From Onthophagus taurus (taxonomy: Eukaryota > Arthropoda > Insecta > Coleoptera > Scarabaeidae), in NCBI RefSeq assembly GCF_036711975.1, contig NC_091972.1:28525001-28589000 (forward strand): a DNA stretch of 64,000 nt. The letters are read 5' to 3'. The position numbers and the translations under genes are program-made. Positions 24,301 to 34,275 of the stretch are shown one piece after another. Position 1 is the stretch's first letter. Each line of letters starts with the position of its first letter. A model generated the notes under the pieces. That model did not search any database. It was not told where the DNA came from and saw nothing but the letters and a program-made list of their open reading frames with translations.

Positions 24301-26257
24301 TCTGCTTCTGACACATCACTTTCTTCAGAAGGCAGATCATCACATTCAGCTGGCCACTGCACCAATATTTCTTCATAACCGGGGTCATCAAATCTCACGC
24401 TTTTAACATTCCTTTTTGACGCCATTATCATATGTATCTCACAAGTTCACTCAATCCAACTTCTATTCCAACTGAATGAAAAACAGCTGCACCTACTTTT
24501 ATACATCCAACAGTAATGCACGTTTTAACTTGCACAGACACGCACAATTTCGCGCAGCAGTGTTTGACAAATTATAATAACCCTCAACCTGTAATGAACA
24601 AGTTGAAACTTGTTCTATAGTAACTAGTAGTACACGGGCTTCGGAGGCCCGGTTTATGCAAATACGGGCAAATACGGGGTGCTAATGGAAATGATTTTTT
24701 TTTCGATTGCTAATTACACTTGAATGTTTTTGAATCAAGTGTGTATTGAATAAAGACGTGTTTAGAGCATATCTAAATGCTTAAGCCGATTGAAATTATT
24801 TTATAAAAATTATGAGTAATTAAAATCTCGCCGGGCCTGAGAGGCCCGGTTTATGCATCCTAGGGTTAAGAGACGCACGCCTAACCCAAATATTTCAAGT
24901 TCTAGGTCTAGCATTAGTTCTAGTGCTAATGTTAGCTGTAGTTTTAGTTGTTAATCAGTGCTAGATTGTTGTATATTCTTCATTGAACTAAAACTAACAC
25001 TAGAACTAGAAACATTTGGATTTAGCCATCTTAAGAGACGCACATCTAACCCTAATGTTTCAAGTTCTAGGTCTAGCATTAGTTTTAGTGCTAATATTAG
25101 CTGTAGTTTTAGTTGTTAATCAGTGCTAGCTTGTTGTATATTTTTCATTGAACTAAAACTAGAACCAACACTAGACCTAGAACTAATAACATTCGGACTT
25201 AGCCATCTTAAGAGACGCACGCCTAACCCAAATATTTCAAGTTCTAGGTCTAGCATTAGTTGTAGTGCTAATGTTAGCTGTAGTTTTAGTTGTTAATCAG
25301 TGCTAGATTGTTGTATATTCTTCATTGAACTAAAACTAACACTAAAACTAGAAACATTTGGATTTAGCCATCTTAAGAGACGCACATCTAACCCTAATGT
25401 TTCAAGTTCTAGGTCTAACATTAGTTCTAGTGCTAATATTAGCTGTAGTTTTAGTTGTTAATCAATGCTAGATTGTTATATATTTTTCATTTAACTAAAA
25501 CTAGACTGTGTGTTTTGTCATTATTTTGACAATATTTTGTCATTCAGCCAGTCCATTACCCATATTAATCCATTATATCGAGGTTTTACTGTAATTTAGA
25601 TTAATAAACACTCAATAACCAAACAATAAAATCTTATCAATTTCTATGTAAATTGATATTTAATCAAAACCTAAACCTAAGCTACTATGTACTGTACTTC
25701 TTTGTACATTAAATACATGTGACAAATATTTATTTATTATGTTATTTGCTAGATTAAACTTTATATGTACATGTTTTATTATATTTAACTTACTTCAGGT
25801 GGTTCAATGGCTCTTTCAACAGCTTCAGACATAATAAAGAAGGCAACAAAAAGTAAAAATAAACCATTCACAAAACCAGCTAATACTTCTGCTCTAACAT
25901 ATCCATAAGAATATTTATCATTAGCTTTCCATTTTGTTATAACAGAGGCTGCTAAGCCAGCTAGCAGGCCTGTACAATCGAAGAACATGTGGAAAGAATC
26001 CGATATTAAACCTAAAATAAATTTTATTAACATAAAAGTACAACAATAGGAACTAATATATTTGTTTTACCTAAACTGTTGGTCCATATTCCATAAGATA
26101 ACTCAACAAACGCAAAGGATAAGTTTAGTAACAAAAACAGAAATAAATTCCTAGAGTTTCGATCTGAGAAAATTAATCTGAGCCAGCCGTTGATTTTTTC
26201 TTTTATCCTTGAGCCGAAACCCCTATTAAGGGTGTCTTTATGCGATAGGGGAAGCAT
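18382..26257 (-). CDS. SLC30A7: Zinc transporter 7 (SLC30A7/ZnT7)
   Basis: Cation diffusion facilitator moving zinc from the cytosol into the early secretory pathway/Golgi (family knowledge). Coding exons on the minus strand: 26257-26071, 26011-25794 and 19029-18382 (TGA 18384-18382), all with GT-AG borders and consistent phases, giving 350 residues (human ~376). It starts MLPLSHKD, like vertebrate ZnT7. Zinc-binding HxxxD pairs are at H70/D74 (SDSFHMFFD) and H214/D218 (LHILADTLG). A His/Gly-rich loop covers about residues 160-196. The C-terminus LCSDVYVGALKL...GVRQLYVQLD matches the family. Intron 2 is 6.8 kb and full of transposons; splice sites remain intact. Start at MLPLS was chosen because the upstream in-frame codon is GTG, not ATG. 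Confidence 0.95.
19447..19646. repeat. CTAG-rich palindromic module, copy 1
   Basis: Back-to-back motifs of the type AACTAACACTAGACCTAGAA and inverse, ending in a TTTAGCCGTC junction followed by TTAA. Same module as 21923-22090, 24870-25510 and 40302-40500. Confidence 0.75.
20026..20187. repeat. 162-bp inverted-repeat insertion
   Basis: Arms TTGTAACGCAATAAAACTAT and inverse at the two edges (about 45 bp, extending to AGAAGAT), separated by a loop with TTGCTAATTGCAA. Confidence 0.75.
20488..21365 (-). pseudogene. DUF4817-like/DDE transposase, degenerate
   Basis: Minus ORF 21365-20859 carries the N-terminal helix-turn-helix region and first catalytic motif (VLFTDEAAF). 20691-20488 carries the second and third acidic motifs (MHDGASAHF, PPRSPDLNPLDFF). 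The ~170 bp between has three in-frame stops and a frame change. It is related to the transposase at 8815-9829. Confidence 0.88.
21923..22090. repeat. CTAG-rich module, copy 2 (unit before the piggyBac insertion)
   Basis: One ~170-bp unit of the same repeat, ending in GCCATC directly before the TTAA used by the piggyBac element. It is continued at 24870. Confidence 0.8.
22182..22564. mobile_element. Foldback insertion in piggyBac, flanked by 24-bp direct repeats
   Basis: About 100-bp inverted arms (22182 onward against about 22552 backward, with some indels). The same 24-bp sequence lies directly outside, at 22158-22181 and 22565-22588. The family is unknown. Confidence 0.7.
22750..24431 (-). 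pseudogene. piggyBac transposase, frameshifted
   Basis: Minus-strand pieces in order: acidic N-terminus (24431-24230), DDE_Tnp_1_7 region (24165-23848 and 23842-23216), and C-terminus with a Cys-rich zinc ribbon (23151-22750, CSVCPASIDRKNIMICITC). Frame changes near 24200, 23850 and 23285. Catalytic context: DEQLVGFRGR keeps its Asp and GGVDIMDEM keeps its Asp, but the DNFFTS position reads ENFFTS, an Asp to Glu change at a catalytic residue. Confidence 0.9.
24870..25510. repeat. CTAG-rich tandem array, four units of ~165-177 bp
   Basis: Units begin near 24870, 25034, 25211 and 25377 with AGAGACGCAC. Each is internally palindromic (TCTAGGTCTAGCATTAGTTC on one side, inverse on the other). With 21923-22090 it is a five-unit array cut by the piggyBac element. 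Confidence 0.85.
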
Positions 26258-26970
26258 AGTACGTGGCGATTTAAACACTACGTAAACAATCTATCCATCA
26301 CTCGAAGAAAGCAAAAAAAACTTGGTATATTCTACGCTTTCTAGCGCATAAATTTTAAAAGTTATTTATTGTTTTAATGAAGACCATATGTATTACACAA
26401 AATAAAATTTTTGTTTAAAAAAGACACCATGCTTTAGTTATACGTATTTTGGCAGCCGAAACCGGCTGACACTTCGACAAACTGCCATGTTGTCAGTGAC
26501 AGTTTTGACAAATGTCTTGATTAGGTAAAACAAAAAACGTAAAATCCCTAAAAAAATTATTATCCTGACGTGTACCGTTTTAATGTTATCTTTGAAACAA
26601 TAAAAATTGGAAATTTGAGATTACAAGTTTTAATTTTATTATAATATTATTCAAATTTTCTTTTGAATTGTAAACTATTAAAAAAAATGTAATTTTAGGG
26701 AAATTAAAATTATTGGGTTTGGTTTAGAAATTATTGAATAAATAGATAGATGGCGGGGTGTGTCAGGTGTATAGAAGCTGTAACAATTTAAATAAATTTA
26801 AAAAAGATTTAATTTTCAAAGTATCTAAAGAACATAATATAATTCATCTGAAATTTGTATAATAATTGTATGATATGGTTAATTAAATTAGTATTTTAGG
26901 GAAGTTAAAGTTGTTGGGTTGGTAAAATACACAACTAGATGGCGCTGTGAGTAATTTCGATTTCCGCCGC
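26258..26970. promoter_or_regulatory. Divergent intergenic region between ZnT7 and RpS25
   Basis: No ORF. It separates two genes transcribed away from each other and must contain both promoters, or a shared one. GC-rich spot around 26450-26480 (CAGCCGAAACCGGCTG). No TATA box is evident. Confidence 0.5.
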
Positions 26971-27000
26971 TGCCTTTCCGTTGTTCTTTCACTATTCAAG
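26970..27000 (+). promoter_or_regulatory. Probable RpS25 transcription start with pyrimidine (TOP-like) tract
   Basis: TGCCTTTCCGTTGTTCTTTC lies directly upstream of the start codon. Ribosomal protein mRNAs typically start with a C followed by pyrimidines. The start site is inferred only. Confidence 0.5.
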
Positions 27001-29541
27001 ATGGTGAGTTGACACATGTTTATTTTATTATTTTTGGTAGTAATCGTGTTTTTATATTAAATTCCCACTGAAACTCTTTAGTAACTAATCTCAGATGATA
27101 TGCCGTTATAAAATTCATCTTTAATTTTTAATTTATCGTGATTTTACATTCCCAATGATGTACGCATGGTTTATACAGTGAGTAACTTTAATATTCGGTT
27201 TTTTATTACAAACTCTTTTATCTGAAATTTTCACAAAAAAAGTAAAAAAAAATTCCTTTCCTCTTGCAACTAGTATTTCGATATATGTATTTTAATTCAA
27301 AATATGCGCATTTGTTGTTTAAATATATTTTATTAAACCTACAATTAACAAAAAAACACAAAATAATCAAAAATTTACGCAACATTAATATTCGGTTTTT
27401 CTGCCCACTTACAAAATAATTATAAAAAATAGTTCAAATTTAAAGAAATTAATATTTCGTACTGAACCCATTGTTTTTAATAACATCATTTAGACGTTTT
27501 GGCATATTGCCAGTTATTTTTTGGGTATAGTCTTGTCCAATTTTTGCCCATTCTTCCTGTAACCTTTTCTTCAGTTCTATATGGGAAGAAGCCGGCTTCT
27601 GCCGAACACGCCGCTCCAATTCATCCCACAAATTTTCTATGGGATTAAGGTCAGGTGATTGCGGAGGAGTGGCGATCACTTTCGGGCAGTTATAAAGCAA
27701 CCATTCCCTTACAATATGTGCTTTATGCTTGGGGTCATTATCTTGGTACAGCTTAAAACTCTGTAGAATGCCCATTTTTTCAGCTGACTTCTTCAAATTT
27801 TCTTTTAAAATATTTAGATATATTTCTTTGTTCATGATGGTGTCTATAAACACCAGATTTCCCGTCCCCTTGGACGAAATACACCCCCAAACCATCACAT
27901 GGCCACCTCCGTGTTTTATTGTAGGTTTCAAATGTTTTGGTTTCAACTCTTCATTGGGTTTCCGCCAAACCATAACTTTTCCGTCGCTACCAAATAAGTT
28001 GAATTTGCTTTCATCTAAAAAAATTACATCATTCCACCAAGTTTCATGTTTTTTTATGTGCTCTTTAGCAAAATTCAATCGGGCTTTTCTTGTACGCTCG
28101 TTAATGAACGGTTTTTTCCTAGCTACTCGTCCGTTATAACCCTCTGATTGTATTACACGCCGAATGGTTTGGGGGTGTACGTTCTTACCGTATGTAGAAA
28201 ATACATCAGCAGCCAGTTTTGGCGCACTTAAACGCGGTTCACACTTAATTTTACGCACAATATACTTTTCTTCTCGTGCAGACAACTTTTTTGGTCGCCC
28301 TTTTTGCTTGAGGTATTCTATCCTGCCTTCCTCTCTGTATCGCCGTACTATATCCCCAACTGTACTCACTTTCATATTTAAAATTTCCGCTATTTTTTTA
28401 TATGTTTTCCGTGTTACATAATGTTTAATGACAAGTTTTTTAATTTCAATTGACGAATTTTTGCTTTTACGCCCCATCGCTTCGTTTTATACGTATTAAT
28501 CAAGTGAAATGACAATTGCATGACGGGTAACGTCATAGGTAACGTAGCCTACTGCGATTTAGAAAAAAAAGCGTTATTCTTTGGCCAACTCAACTGCTAA
28601 CAAGTGTTTCCATTTTTCACAGTAAAGAAAACCGAATATTAATGTTGCGCGAATTTTCACTGTTTTATGTATATTGTTTGTTGTAGGTTTATTGAAATAA
28701 GATTGAAACAACAAATGTACATATTTTAAAATAATAGATATATGTATCAAAGAACAAGATACAAACAAAAATTTTTTTTCTTATTTTCTTCTGAAAATTT
28801 CAGACAGAAGAGTTTGTAATAAAAAAACCGAATATTAAAGTTACTCACTGTAGGTTAAAGTGATGATCCTTTTTCATTCTAGACAAACCCCATGGTGGTT
28901 AAAACTGATTTAATGAGTCTGATTTTATTTAAAATAACCAAATTCTTTAAGAAATATATTTTAATGATAATTTATTTACTGATTATAACTTTTTTTTAGC
29001 CGCCTAAGAAGGATACGAAGGGTTCTTCTAAACAACCACAGAAGACCCAGAAGAAAAAAGAAGGGTCCGGAGGTGGTAAAGCCAAGAAGAAGAAGTGGTC
29101 CAAAGGAAAAGTCAGGGATAAGTTAAACAACCAAGTTTTGTTTGACAAAGCTACCTATGAGAAGCTTTATAAAGAAGTCCCACAATACAAACTTATTACG
29201 CCTTCTGTAGTCTCTGAAAGATTAAAGGTCAGGGGATCTTTGGCAAGGAGAGCTTTGATTGAATTACAACAGAAAGGTAAGAATATGTGGTTATTATTTA
29301 GAGATATTTATTGAGTTTTATGATGCAAATTTTTTTTAACTTGAAAGATTAATGATGTTTTATTTAAAACTGATTTAATGAGGCTGATTGGAAATTTTCT
29401 ATTATCTTTTTGTAATTATAAAGATTTGAAGGTGAATTTACACTTTAATGGGTTATTTCAGGTTTAATTAAACAAGTTGTTCAACATCATGCCCAACTTA
29501 TTTACACAAGGACTACAAAGGGAGAAGATCCTGCTGCTTAA
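27001..29541 (+). CDS. RpS25: Ribosomal protein S25 (eS25)
   Basis: Small-subunit ribosomal protein, 119 residues, from three coding exons: 27001-27003 (ATG only, followed by GTGAGT), 29000-29276 and 29462-29541 (TAA 29539-29541). Intron borders are GT-AG and phases agree. The product begins with a Lys/Pro-rich tail ([11 protein letters not shown]) and has the winged-helix core ([20 protein letters not shown]) and C-terminus [12 protein letters not shown] typical of eS25. An AATAAA signal is near 29566. A start-codon-only first coding exon is common in ribosomal protein genes. Intron 1 holds an antisense Tc1 element; both introns hold a box C/D snoRNA candidate. Confidence 0.97.
27176..28850. 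mobile_element. Tc1 transposon, structurally intact, 1675 bp
   Basis: Ends CAGTGAGTAACTTTAATATTC and inverse at 28850, flanked by TA (27174-27175, 28851-28852). The motif TTAATATTCGGTTTTT occurs at both outer (27188, 28824) and inner (27386, 28627) positions, an IR/DR arrangement of four sites. Inserted in RpS25 intron 1. Confidence 0.95.
27449..28477 (-). CDS. Tc1 transposase (DD34E), intact 342 residues
   Basis: Uninterrupted from ATG 28477 to the stop at 27449, the full length for a Tc1 transposase. N-terminal paired-like helix-turn-helix domains (about 1-110) with a GRPKK linker at about 60. DDE nuclease: [10 protein letters not shown] (first Asp), [11 protein letters not shown] (second Asp), [11 protein letters not shown] (Glu), with 34 residues between the second Asp and the Glu. 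Codes antisense to RpS25. With its intact IR/DR ends it could be active or only recently silenced; expression cannot be told from sequence. Confidence 0.95.
   Translation of the reverse strand: MGRKSKNSSIEIKKLVIKHYVTRKTYKKIAEILNMKVSTVGDIVRRYREEGRIEYLKQKGRPKKLSAREEKYIVRKIKCEPRLSAPKLAADVFSTYGKNVHPQTIRRVIQSEGYNGRVARKKPFINERTRKARLNFAKEHIKKHETWWNDVIFLDESKFNLFGSDGKVMVWRKPNEELKPKHLKPTIKHGGGHVMVWGCISSKGTGNLVFIDTIMNKEIYLNILKENLKKSAEKMGILQSFKLYQDNDPKHKAHIVREWLLYNCPKVIATPPQSPDLNPIENLWDELERRVRQKPASSHIELKKRLQEEWAKIGQDYTQKITGNMPKRLNDVIKNNGFSTKY
28855..28928 (+). ncRNA. Box C/D snoRNA candidate, 18S Am99 guide (SNORD57/snR51-like)
   Basis: Box C GTGATGA (28860-28866) and box D CTGA (28919-28922) are 52 nt apart, with a short closing stem (TAAA/TTTA). 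The stretch before box D contains 15 nt exactly complementary to conserved 18S rRNA CTCATTAAATCAGTT. The fifth nucleotide upstream of box D pairs with the A of CTCATT, which is human 18S A99, the SNORD57 target (snR51, A100, in yeast). Box D ends 77 nt before the 3' splice site, the usual position for intronic C/D snoRNAs. Confidence 0.82.
29316..29391 (+). ncRNA. Second box C/D snoRNA candidate with the same guide
   Basis: In intron 2: weak box C ATGATGC (29320-29326), an internal AATGATGT that could be C', and box D CTGA (29384-29387). The sequence before box D has the same 15-nt match to 18S rRNA as the intron 1 candidate, with the same register to A99. Box D ends 74 nt before the 3' splice site. 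Box C has one mismatch and no strong closing stem, so it may be a weak or decaying paralogue. Confidence 0.65.
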
Positions 29542-29888
29542 GTTAAGACAATGTATAAGTACATTTAATAAATAAAAATGGTAAAAGATAATTTTTTTTA
29601 TTTTATTGGTAGATGTTCTAATTATTGATGTGATAATAGATGTTAGGATAAAGCATGAACATTAGCAATTCCATATTTTAAACATTAATTATCCTATTAC
29701 AAATAAATCAATTTGGAACAACCTATATTTACAACATTTCCTCCTTAAGGTACTAAGAAAGTTGCTATAAATATAATTGACCCTCTATAATCAATTTAGA
29801 GGTGTAGCCTTAGGGGATTGTTTTGTAAAGATTAGTCGATTATTTCCAATTTTATATGAAAGAAATTAGTATGATTAGATACCTTTAA

Positions 29889-30049
29889 CCTTTGTGGAGG
29901 TACTTGAGCGAAAATTTTCCAAATTTTAATTACTTGCCTCATAATTATGAGTTATTTGATGTTTTAAAAAAACATGATTCAGAAGTAACATTCAAATTGG
30001 GAACTCAACGGTTTGTTGTAAGTGTACCAAAAATGGCGTTTACATGGTA
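29889..30049 (+). CDS. Orphan exon candidate, unrecognised
   Basis: An open frame of ~53 codons (…HNYELFDVLKKHDSEVTFKL…) runs to a strong donor TG-GTAAGTATT at about 30049-30050. A well-placed ATG (AAAATGG, 30033) near the end could alternatively start a very short first exon. No matching family and no downstream exon identified. Confidence 0.22.
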
Positions 30050-30059
30050 AGTATTAAAT

Positions 30060-31282
30060 GAATAATAACTGAAATAATGGGTCCTCATTAAAAAAATCAA
30101 AAACCCACCAAGCTACGACAATTCAATTTCGTATATAGCTGTTATAACAAAATCTAAGATTCGCATCAATTTTTGGATCGTATCCGTAAACCGGAAGTGC
30201 TAGTTTATTTGTAACCATATTGAACTTATCTTATACAGGTCATCCACGACGACCGTCCATTAGAACTTTACAGGGTTCTGGCCAAAATAAAAATTTGAAA
30301 ATTCAGATTTAAGTATTATCTATTGTGTTCTCTTCGACTAAAATATTTTCAGATTTCTAGCACTTCCGGTTATACCGGAAGTCCCCACCTGCTTTATTTT
30401 TTTAAATGGAACACCTGTATATTTTTACATATTTGGATTTGTCTGTTTTCAAGGTTTATGAATAACTTTACTTTTTGCAATTTGATTCAGCCGTTCTCGA
30501 GTTACTCGAATTTTTCTAGAAAAATCTGCTCCAGCAGACAATCAGAGAACACTCGATTTTTGGGATATCAATTTAGGATTCAGAACATGCTTAAGCAACA
30601 TGATGGAGTATGTTTTGGTGCCGAGTACGGCTGTCTAGAATGTTTGGTCACTTTACTATGGCACGTTAACTTCTCAAAACTTGGAAGTACCATAACTTAA
30701 TTTTTTTAAATGGCACGCCTCATATTTTATTACTTAGTCGTCTTCAGTGTCTCATTTTACATCTTTTATATCCCATATGTCCTATACCTAACATTTATAC
30801 TTTGGGAGATAATTTGGGTTTTTTAAAAAATGCACACATATCGTTTAACCTAGCGTGCCATGAATAACCGAATGAAGTGGAGATTTGAAAATTTGCAGAC
30901 TTGTGATGTTTGATGCCAGCTTTTAACTAAAGTATTTTCAGGTTTTTATAATTTATAAACCATCTACTTTGACCGCCGGAAAAAAAATTTTGTGTTGGGA
31001 ATGTTGTTGTGGTTATGTATTATCAGAGGATTAGTAAGGAAAGAGTAAATAGTTTGACATTTGCAAAAGCTATGGTTTATTTCTGTTGGTGTGATGGCTA
31101 GGTTACCTTTTATAGTGATCTGTTCTCAAGAAACGCCACGTTTGGAATTTAGTAATGAGGATTATTTGAATCTGATAATAATATGGTATGGAGAGTGCAA
31201 CCAAATAATTGCGCGTACGTGTCGGCTGCAACATACAAGTGGCCTAAAATTGAACAAAAATTTCAAAAATGTAATGAAATAC
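30060..31282. other. AT-rich region with MITE-like fragments
   Basis: A short inverted pair around CACTTCCGGT (30190-30380) and an end-like AAATGGAACACCTGTA at 30400, resembling the inverse of the element end at 31283. No gene recognised. Confidence 0.35.
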
Positions 31283-32236
31283 AGGATGTTCCATTTGAAA
31301 TATGAAAATTGTCACCTAAGTATAAGTTTGGGGTAGAAAATATATTTTTGCTAATAACTTTCATATTCCTACAGATAAAGCTTTTTTATCCTTATTCTAT
31401 TTAATAACACAAAAGTTAGGATAATTATATAAATATTTATTAATAATGAGTTAGAAAGCAACTGAAAAAAATGGTTAAGTATCACAAATTGTATTCTACA
31501 CTGTTAGTTTAGTTTTTTAAATTTATTTTTATTTAAAAGGGGTTTTAGGGGTTACAATTTTAGGGGTTAAAACCGTGGAAAGCGTGGTCCAGTCGGTGTC
31601 ATCGACAACACAATTCAACCCATCATATCTGCAAATGAAAAGCTACTTTCTCCTCTTTTCATTGCTTTAAAAGAATCCTCTGGTACGTTTGGACCGAGCG
31701 TAATAAATACAATGTTCAAAGCAGATAACATATTCGTTTTGGCATCAAAGTCTGGTAAACTGACTTCTGCTCATATGAAAAATTGACTACAAGATGTCTA
31801 TTTCCCAAACACCGGACCCAAATCATTACTATTACTGGTTTCTTGGAGTGGCCACTGCCCTGAAATTATTAGTGAAGTAACTCCATCGGATGTTAAGTCT
31901 AAATATTTGTCTATACCTGCAGGGACAACAGATAAAATTCAACCCCTGGATGTATTTGGTTTTAGAATATGGAAAAATTTCATTAGAAGATTTTCTGATC
32001 AAGTTATTCTCTACCAGTACGATGTCAATTTGCATCAGCGAGATAATATTTTAAAATTGCAATCTTTAACGCATAACCAGTTGTCTTCCCCACGATTTAT
32101 TAATGTTTTTAAATACGCCTGGTTTGCATCTGGATATATAGAGGAGAGACCAGAACGGTTTGAAAATCCCGTGGAGGTTTGCTTTTCCAATGAAAAACCT
32201 ACGTGAGATATCTGTGGAGATATAGCTGTTATAAGG

Positions 32237-33973
32237 TGTCGGAGTATGCTCATTGTTTGCTGATTTCTTTTCTTCGGTTTTTGTGGATCCTGCTCCAATC
32301 CAGCAGAATGTATATTGTATAGAAATGGATACCCTTCCTTTGAGTCAGATGCAGTTTGACAGAATTGAGGTTGAGGAGGCCCTGATGGGCATCAGGGTTA
32401 CAGACAGTATAGGTACTGATGGTATTCCATCAATTTTAATGAAGGAATGTTCACACTCTCTGTCCCTTCCTTTAACTATTTTATTTAATGCTTCATTGAT
32501 AATGGGTGTCTTTCCTTTATTGTGGAAGCGGGCTTTTGTTCTTCCCATTTTTAAATCTGGGGACCGTGGTGCTTACCGATTACCGCCCCATATCTATTTT
32601 GCCAGCGTTTGGGAAAGCGTTTGAGAAAGTAGTTCATGCACGTCTATTCTTTGCCCTTAAGTCTAAAATCAATTCTAGACAACATGGTTTTTTTGCTGGT
32701 CGCTCGGTGGAGAGTAACTTGCTTGAATATACCCAGTATATCTTATCTACTCTGGATGATTCTTGTCAGGTTGATTCAGTTTATACGGATTTTAGTAAAG
32801 CTTTCCACCGGGTGGATCACAACTTACTTCTGTTCAAACTAAGGAAGTTTGGTGTTCAGGGAAATCTTTTGCTATGGCTTGCTTCCTATCTGAAGGAGAG
32901 ATGCCAGATTGTTTCGGTTAATGGTTTTTTCTCTAATCCTGTGTCGGTTCCTTCTGGTGTTCCACAGGGTAGCCATCTGGGCCCTTTACTGTTTAATATT
33001 TATGTTAACGACATATTTGACGTCGTTAATTATGCCCAATGTTTAATGTATGCTGACGATTTAAAACTCTTTCTCCGTATCTCCTCACCTCTTGATTGTT
33101 CTAAACTGCAATCTGACTTAAACAATCTACATGCTTTTTGCTTAAATAATCGCCTTTCATTAAACTTATCAAAGTGTAATGTTATTTCCTTCCCTAGGAG
33201 GGTGAACACAATCCACTACAATTATAGCGTCACTGGTGAGAGGTTGCAACGTGTCTCATTTATTAGAGATTTGGGTGTTACATTTGATTATAAATTATTA
33301 TTTGATAAACATATCGATACTGTTGTCTCCAAAGCCTGGCGTATGTTAGGATTTATTATGAGATCAACGGTAGCTTTTTCAAACATTGCTGCAATTAGAA
33401 ATCTCTATTTTGCCTATGTTTACAGCACACTTAACGCACACTCTCGTATAAATCTAGAATTGAGCGTATTCAATCTAAATTCCTCAAATACCTATATATT
33501 ATATTTTTACAAACTTTTGAACAACAAGTGTGATTCTCCAATGCTTGTTGGTTCTATATGTGTTCACGTTCCTCCGAGATTACTTCGCTTTGATTTTCTA
33601 TTTATGACACCTACTCCTAGAACCAATGCCTGTCAAAACTCTCCTTTATTGAGAATGGCAAGATCGGCAAATCGTGTTAACATAGATCTGTTTCAGCATT
33701 CTTTCTATGCATTTAAAAAACTGCTCTTTGCTGCAGGTGGTGTGTTGCCTCCAGCGTTCATTTGATATTTGATATATGATATATTTATATCACCTAAACT
33801 TAGTTTTAGTTTTTTTTTCCTTTTGAATCACTTTTGTACCATTAATGTTAATTCATTATTATTATTATTGTGAACTGTAATTCTATTTTATTTGTATACA
33901 ATTGGTTGTTTGTGGTACAGTATTATTGGGTTCGACCTGTTTCTGTACCCACATGAAATAAAAAAATAAATAA
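32237..33973 (+). mobile_element. 5'-truncated LINE (CR1/jockey-like) inserted in the transposase
   Basis: Starts inside the reverse transcriptase N-terminal region and ends with GAAATAAAAAAATAAATAA. Junctions interrupt a codon run of the host transposase. Its own ORF is broken once near 32570. Confidence 0.8.
32253..33765 (+). pseudogene. LINE reverse transcriptase, one frameshift and an internal deletion
   Basis: First frame 32253-32570 (…EEALMGIRVTDSIGTDGIPS…), then from about 32545 in another frame to 33765. Motifs in order: YRPISILPAFGKAFEKV, SVYTDFSKAFHRVDH, VPSGVPQGSHLGPLLFNIY, LMYADDLKLF (catalytic) and LSLNLSKCNV. In the C-terminal third sequence between about 33420 and 33470 looks shortened. 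Not autonomous. Confidence 0.85.
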
Positions 33974-34275
33974 CTTGTGCATGGTGTAAACAGTCGTTGT
34001 GTTTAAAACATTTTTTCCATGATTTTCATTATTGTCAACAATATATTAAATAAAAAAAGTAAAAAAAAAAAAAGAAATTAAATTAATAATGTAGAATACA
34101 ATTTGTGATAGTCAACCATTCTTTTGTCAGTTACTTTTTAACTCATTATTAATAAATATTTATATAATTTTATTATCCTAACTTTTGTGTTATTTAAATA
34201 AAATAAGGATAAAAAACATTTTTCTGTAGGAGTATGAAAGTTATTAGCGAAAATATATTTTCTACCCCAAACTTC

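Larger units (their letters stand above)
22095..24865. mobile_element. piggyBac element with intact ends
   Basis: Termini CCCTAGGAT and ATCCTAGGG directly inside TTAA duplications (22091-22094, 24866-24869). The flanks join to CTTAGCCATC-TTAA-GAGACGCACGCC, which is found uninterrupted at about 25199-25225, so the insertion is precise. It encodes a broken transposase and carries a foldback insertion at 22182-22564. Confidence 0.93.
19106..25591. mobile_element. Pogo/Tigger-type ends enclosing a nested TE block
   Basis: Left end CAGTAAAACCCCGATATAAC at 19106 and right end inverse (TTATATCGAGGTTTTACTG) ending at 25591, each next to TA (19104-19105, 25592-25593). The interior has no pogo transposase; it consists of CTAG-rich repeats plus three nested elements. 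That both ends belong to one element is inferred from orientation and the TA flanks. Confidence 0.65.
31574..34053 (+). pseudogene. DDE transposase fragment interrupted by a LINE
   Basis: The N-terminal part is absent. 31574-32236 encodes the C-terminal half of a DDE transposase (motif VPxGTT-KIQPLDVFGFRIWKN, then RFINVFKYAW). It has TGA codons replacing a likely Trp (31784-31786) and a likely Cys. A catalytic-type Asp in LLLL-D-SWSGH reads Val. The last Cys/His-rich segment is split: the first part ends at 32236 and continues after the LINE at about 33974-34053 (WCKQSLCLKHFFHDFHYC). The superfamily name was not pinned down; pogo/jerky-like is a guess. Confidence 0.7.
31283..34275. mobile_element. 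DNA transposon with ~240-bp inverted repeats, split by a LINE
   Basis: About 31320-31510 and 34060-34275 are inverted copies of each other (both include AGTTATTAGC-like and TAATAATGAGTTA-like stretches). The outermost left end resembles CAGGATGTTCCATTTG; the right outer end is eroded. Inside: a DDE transposase fragment on the plus strand, then an inserted LINE (32237-33973). Confidence 0.7.

Noticed and set aside
27729..28421. Two plus-strand open frames in RpS25 intron 1
   Set aside because: Antisense to the intact Tc1 transposase.
29341..29373. Inner AATGATGT as the box C of the second snoRNA
   Set aside because: It would leave only ~35 nt to box D, too short; the upstream ATGATGC gives a normal length.
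30323..31336. Plus-strand open frames in the 30-31 kb stretch
   Set aside because: No family, no splice context and AT-rich composition; considered chance.
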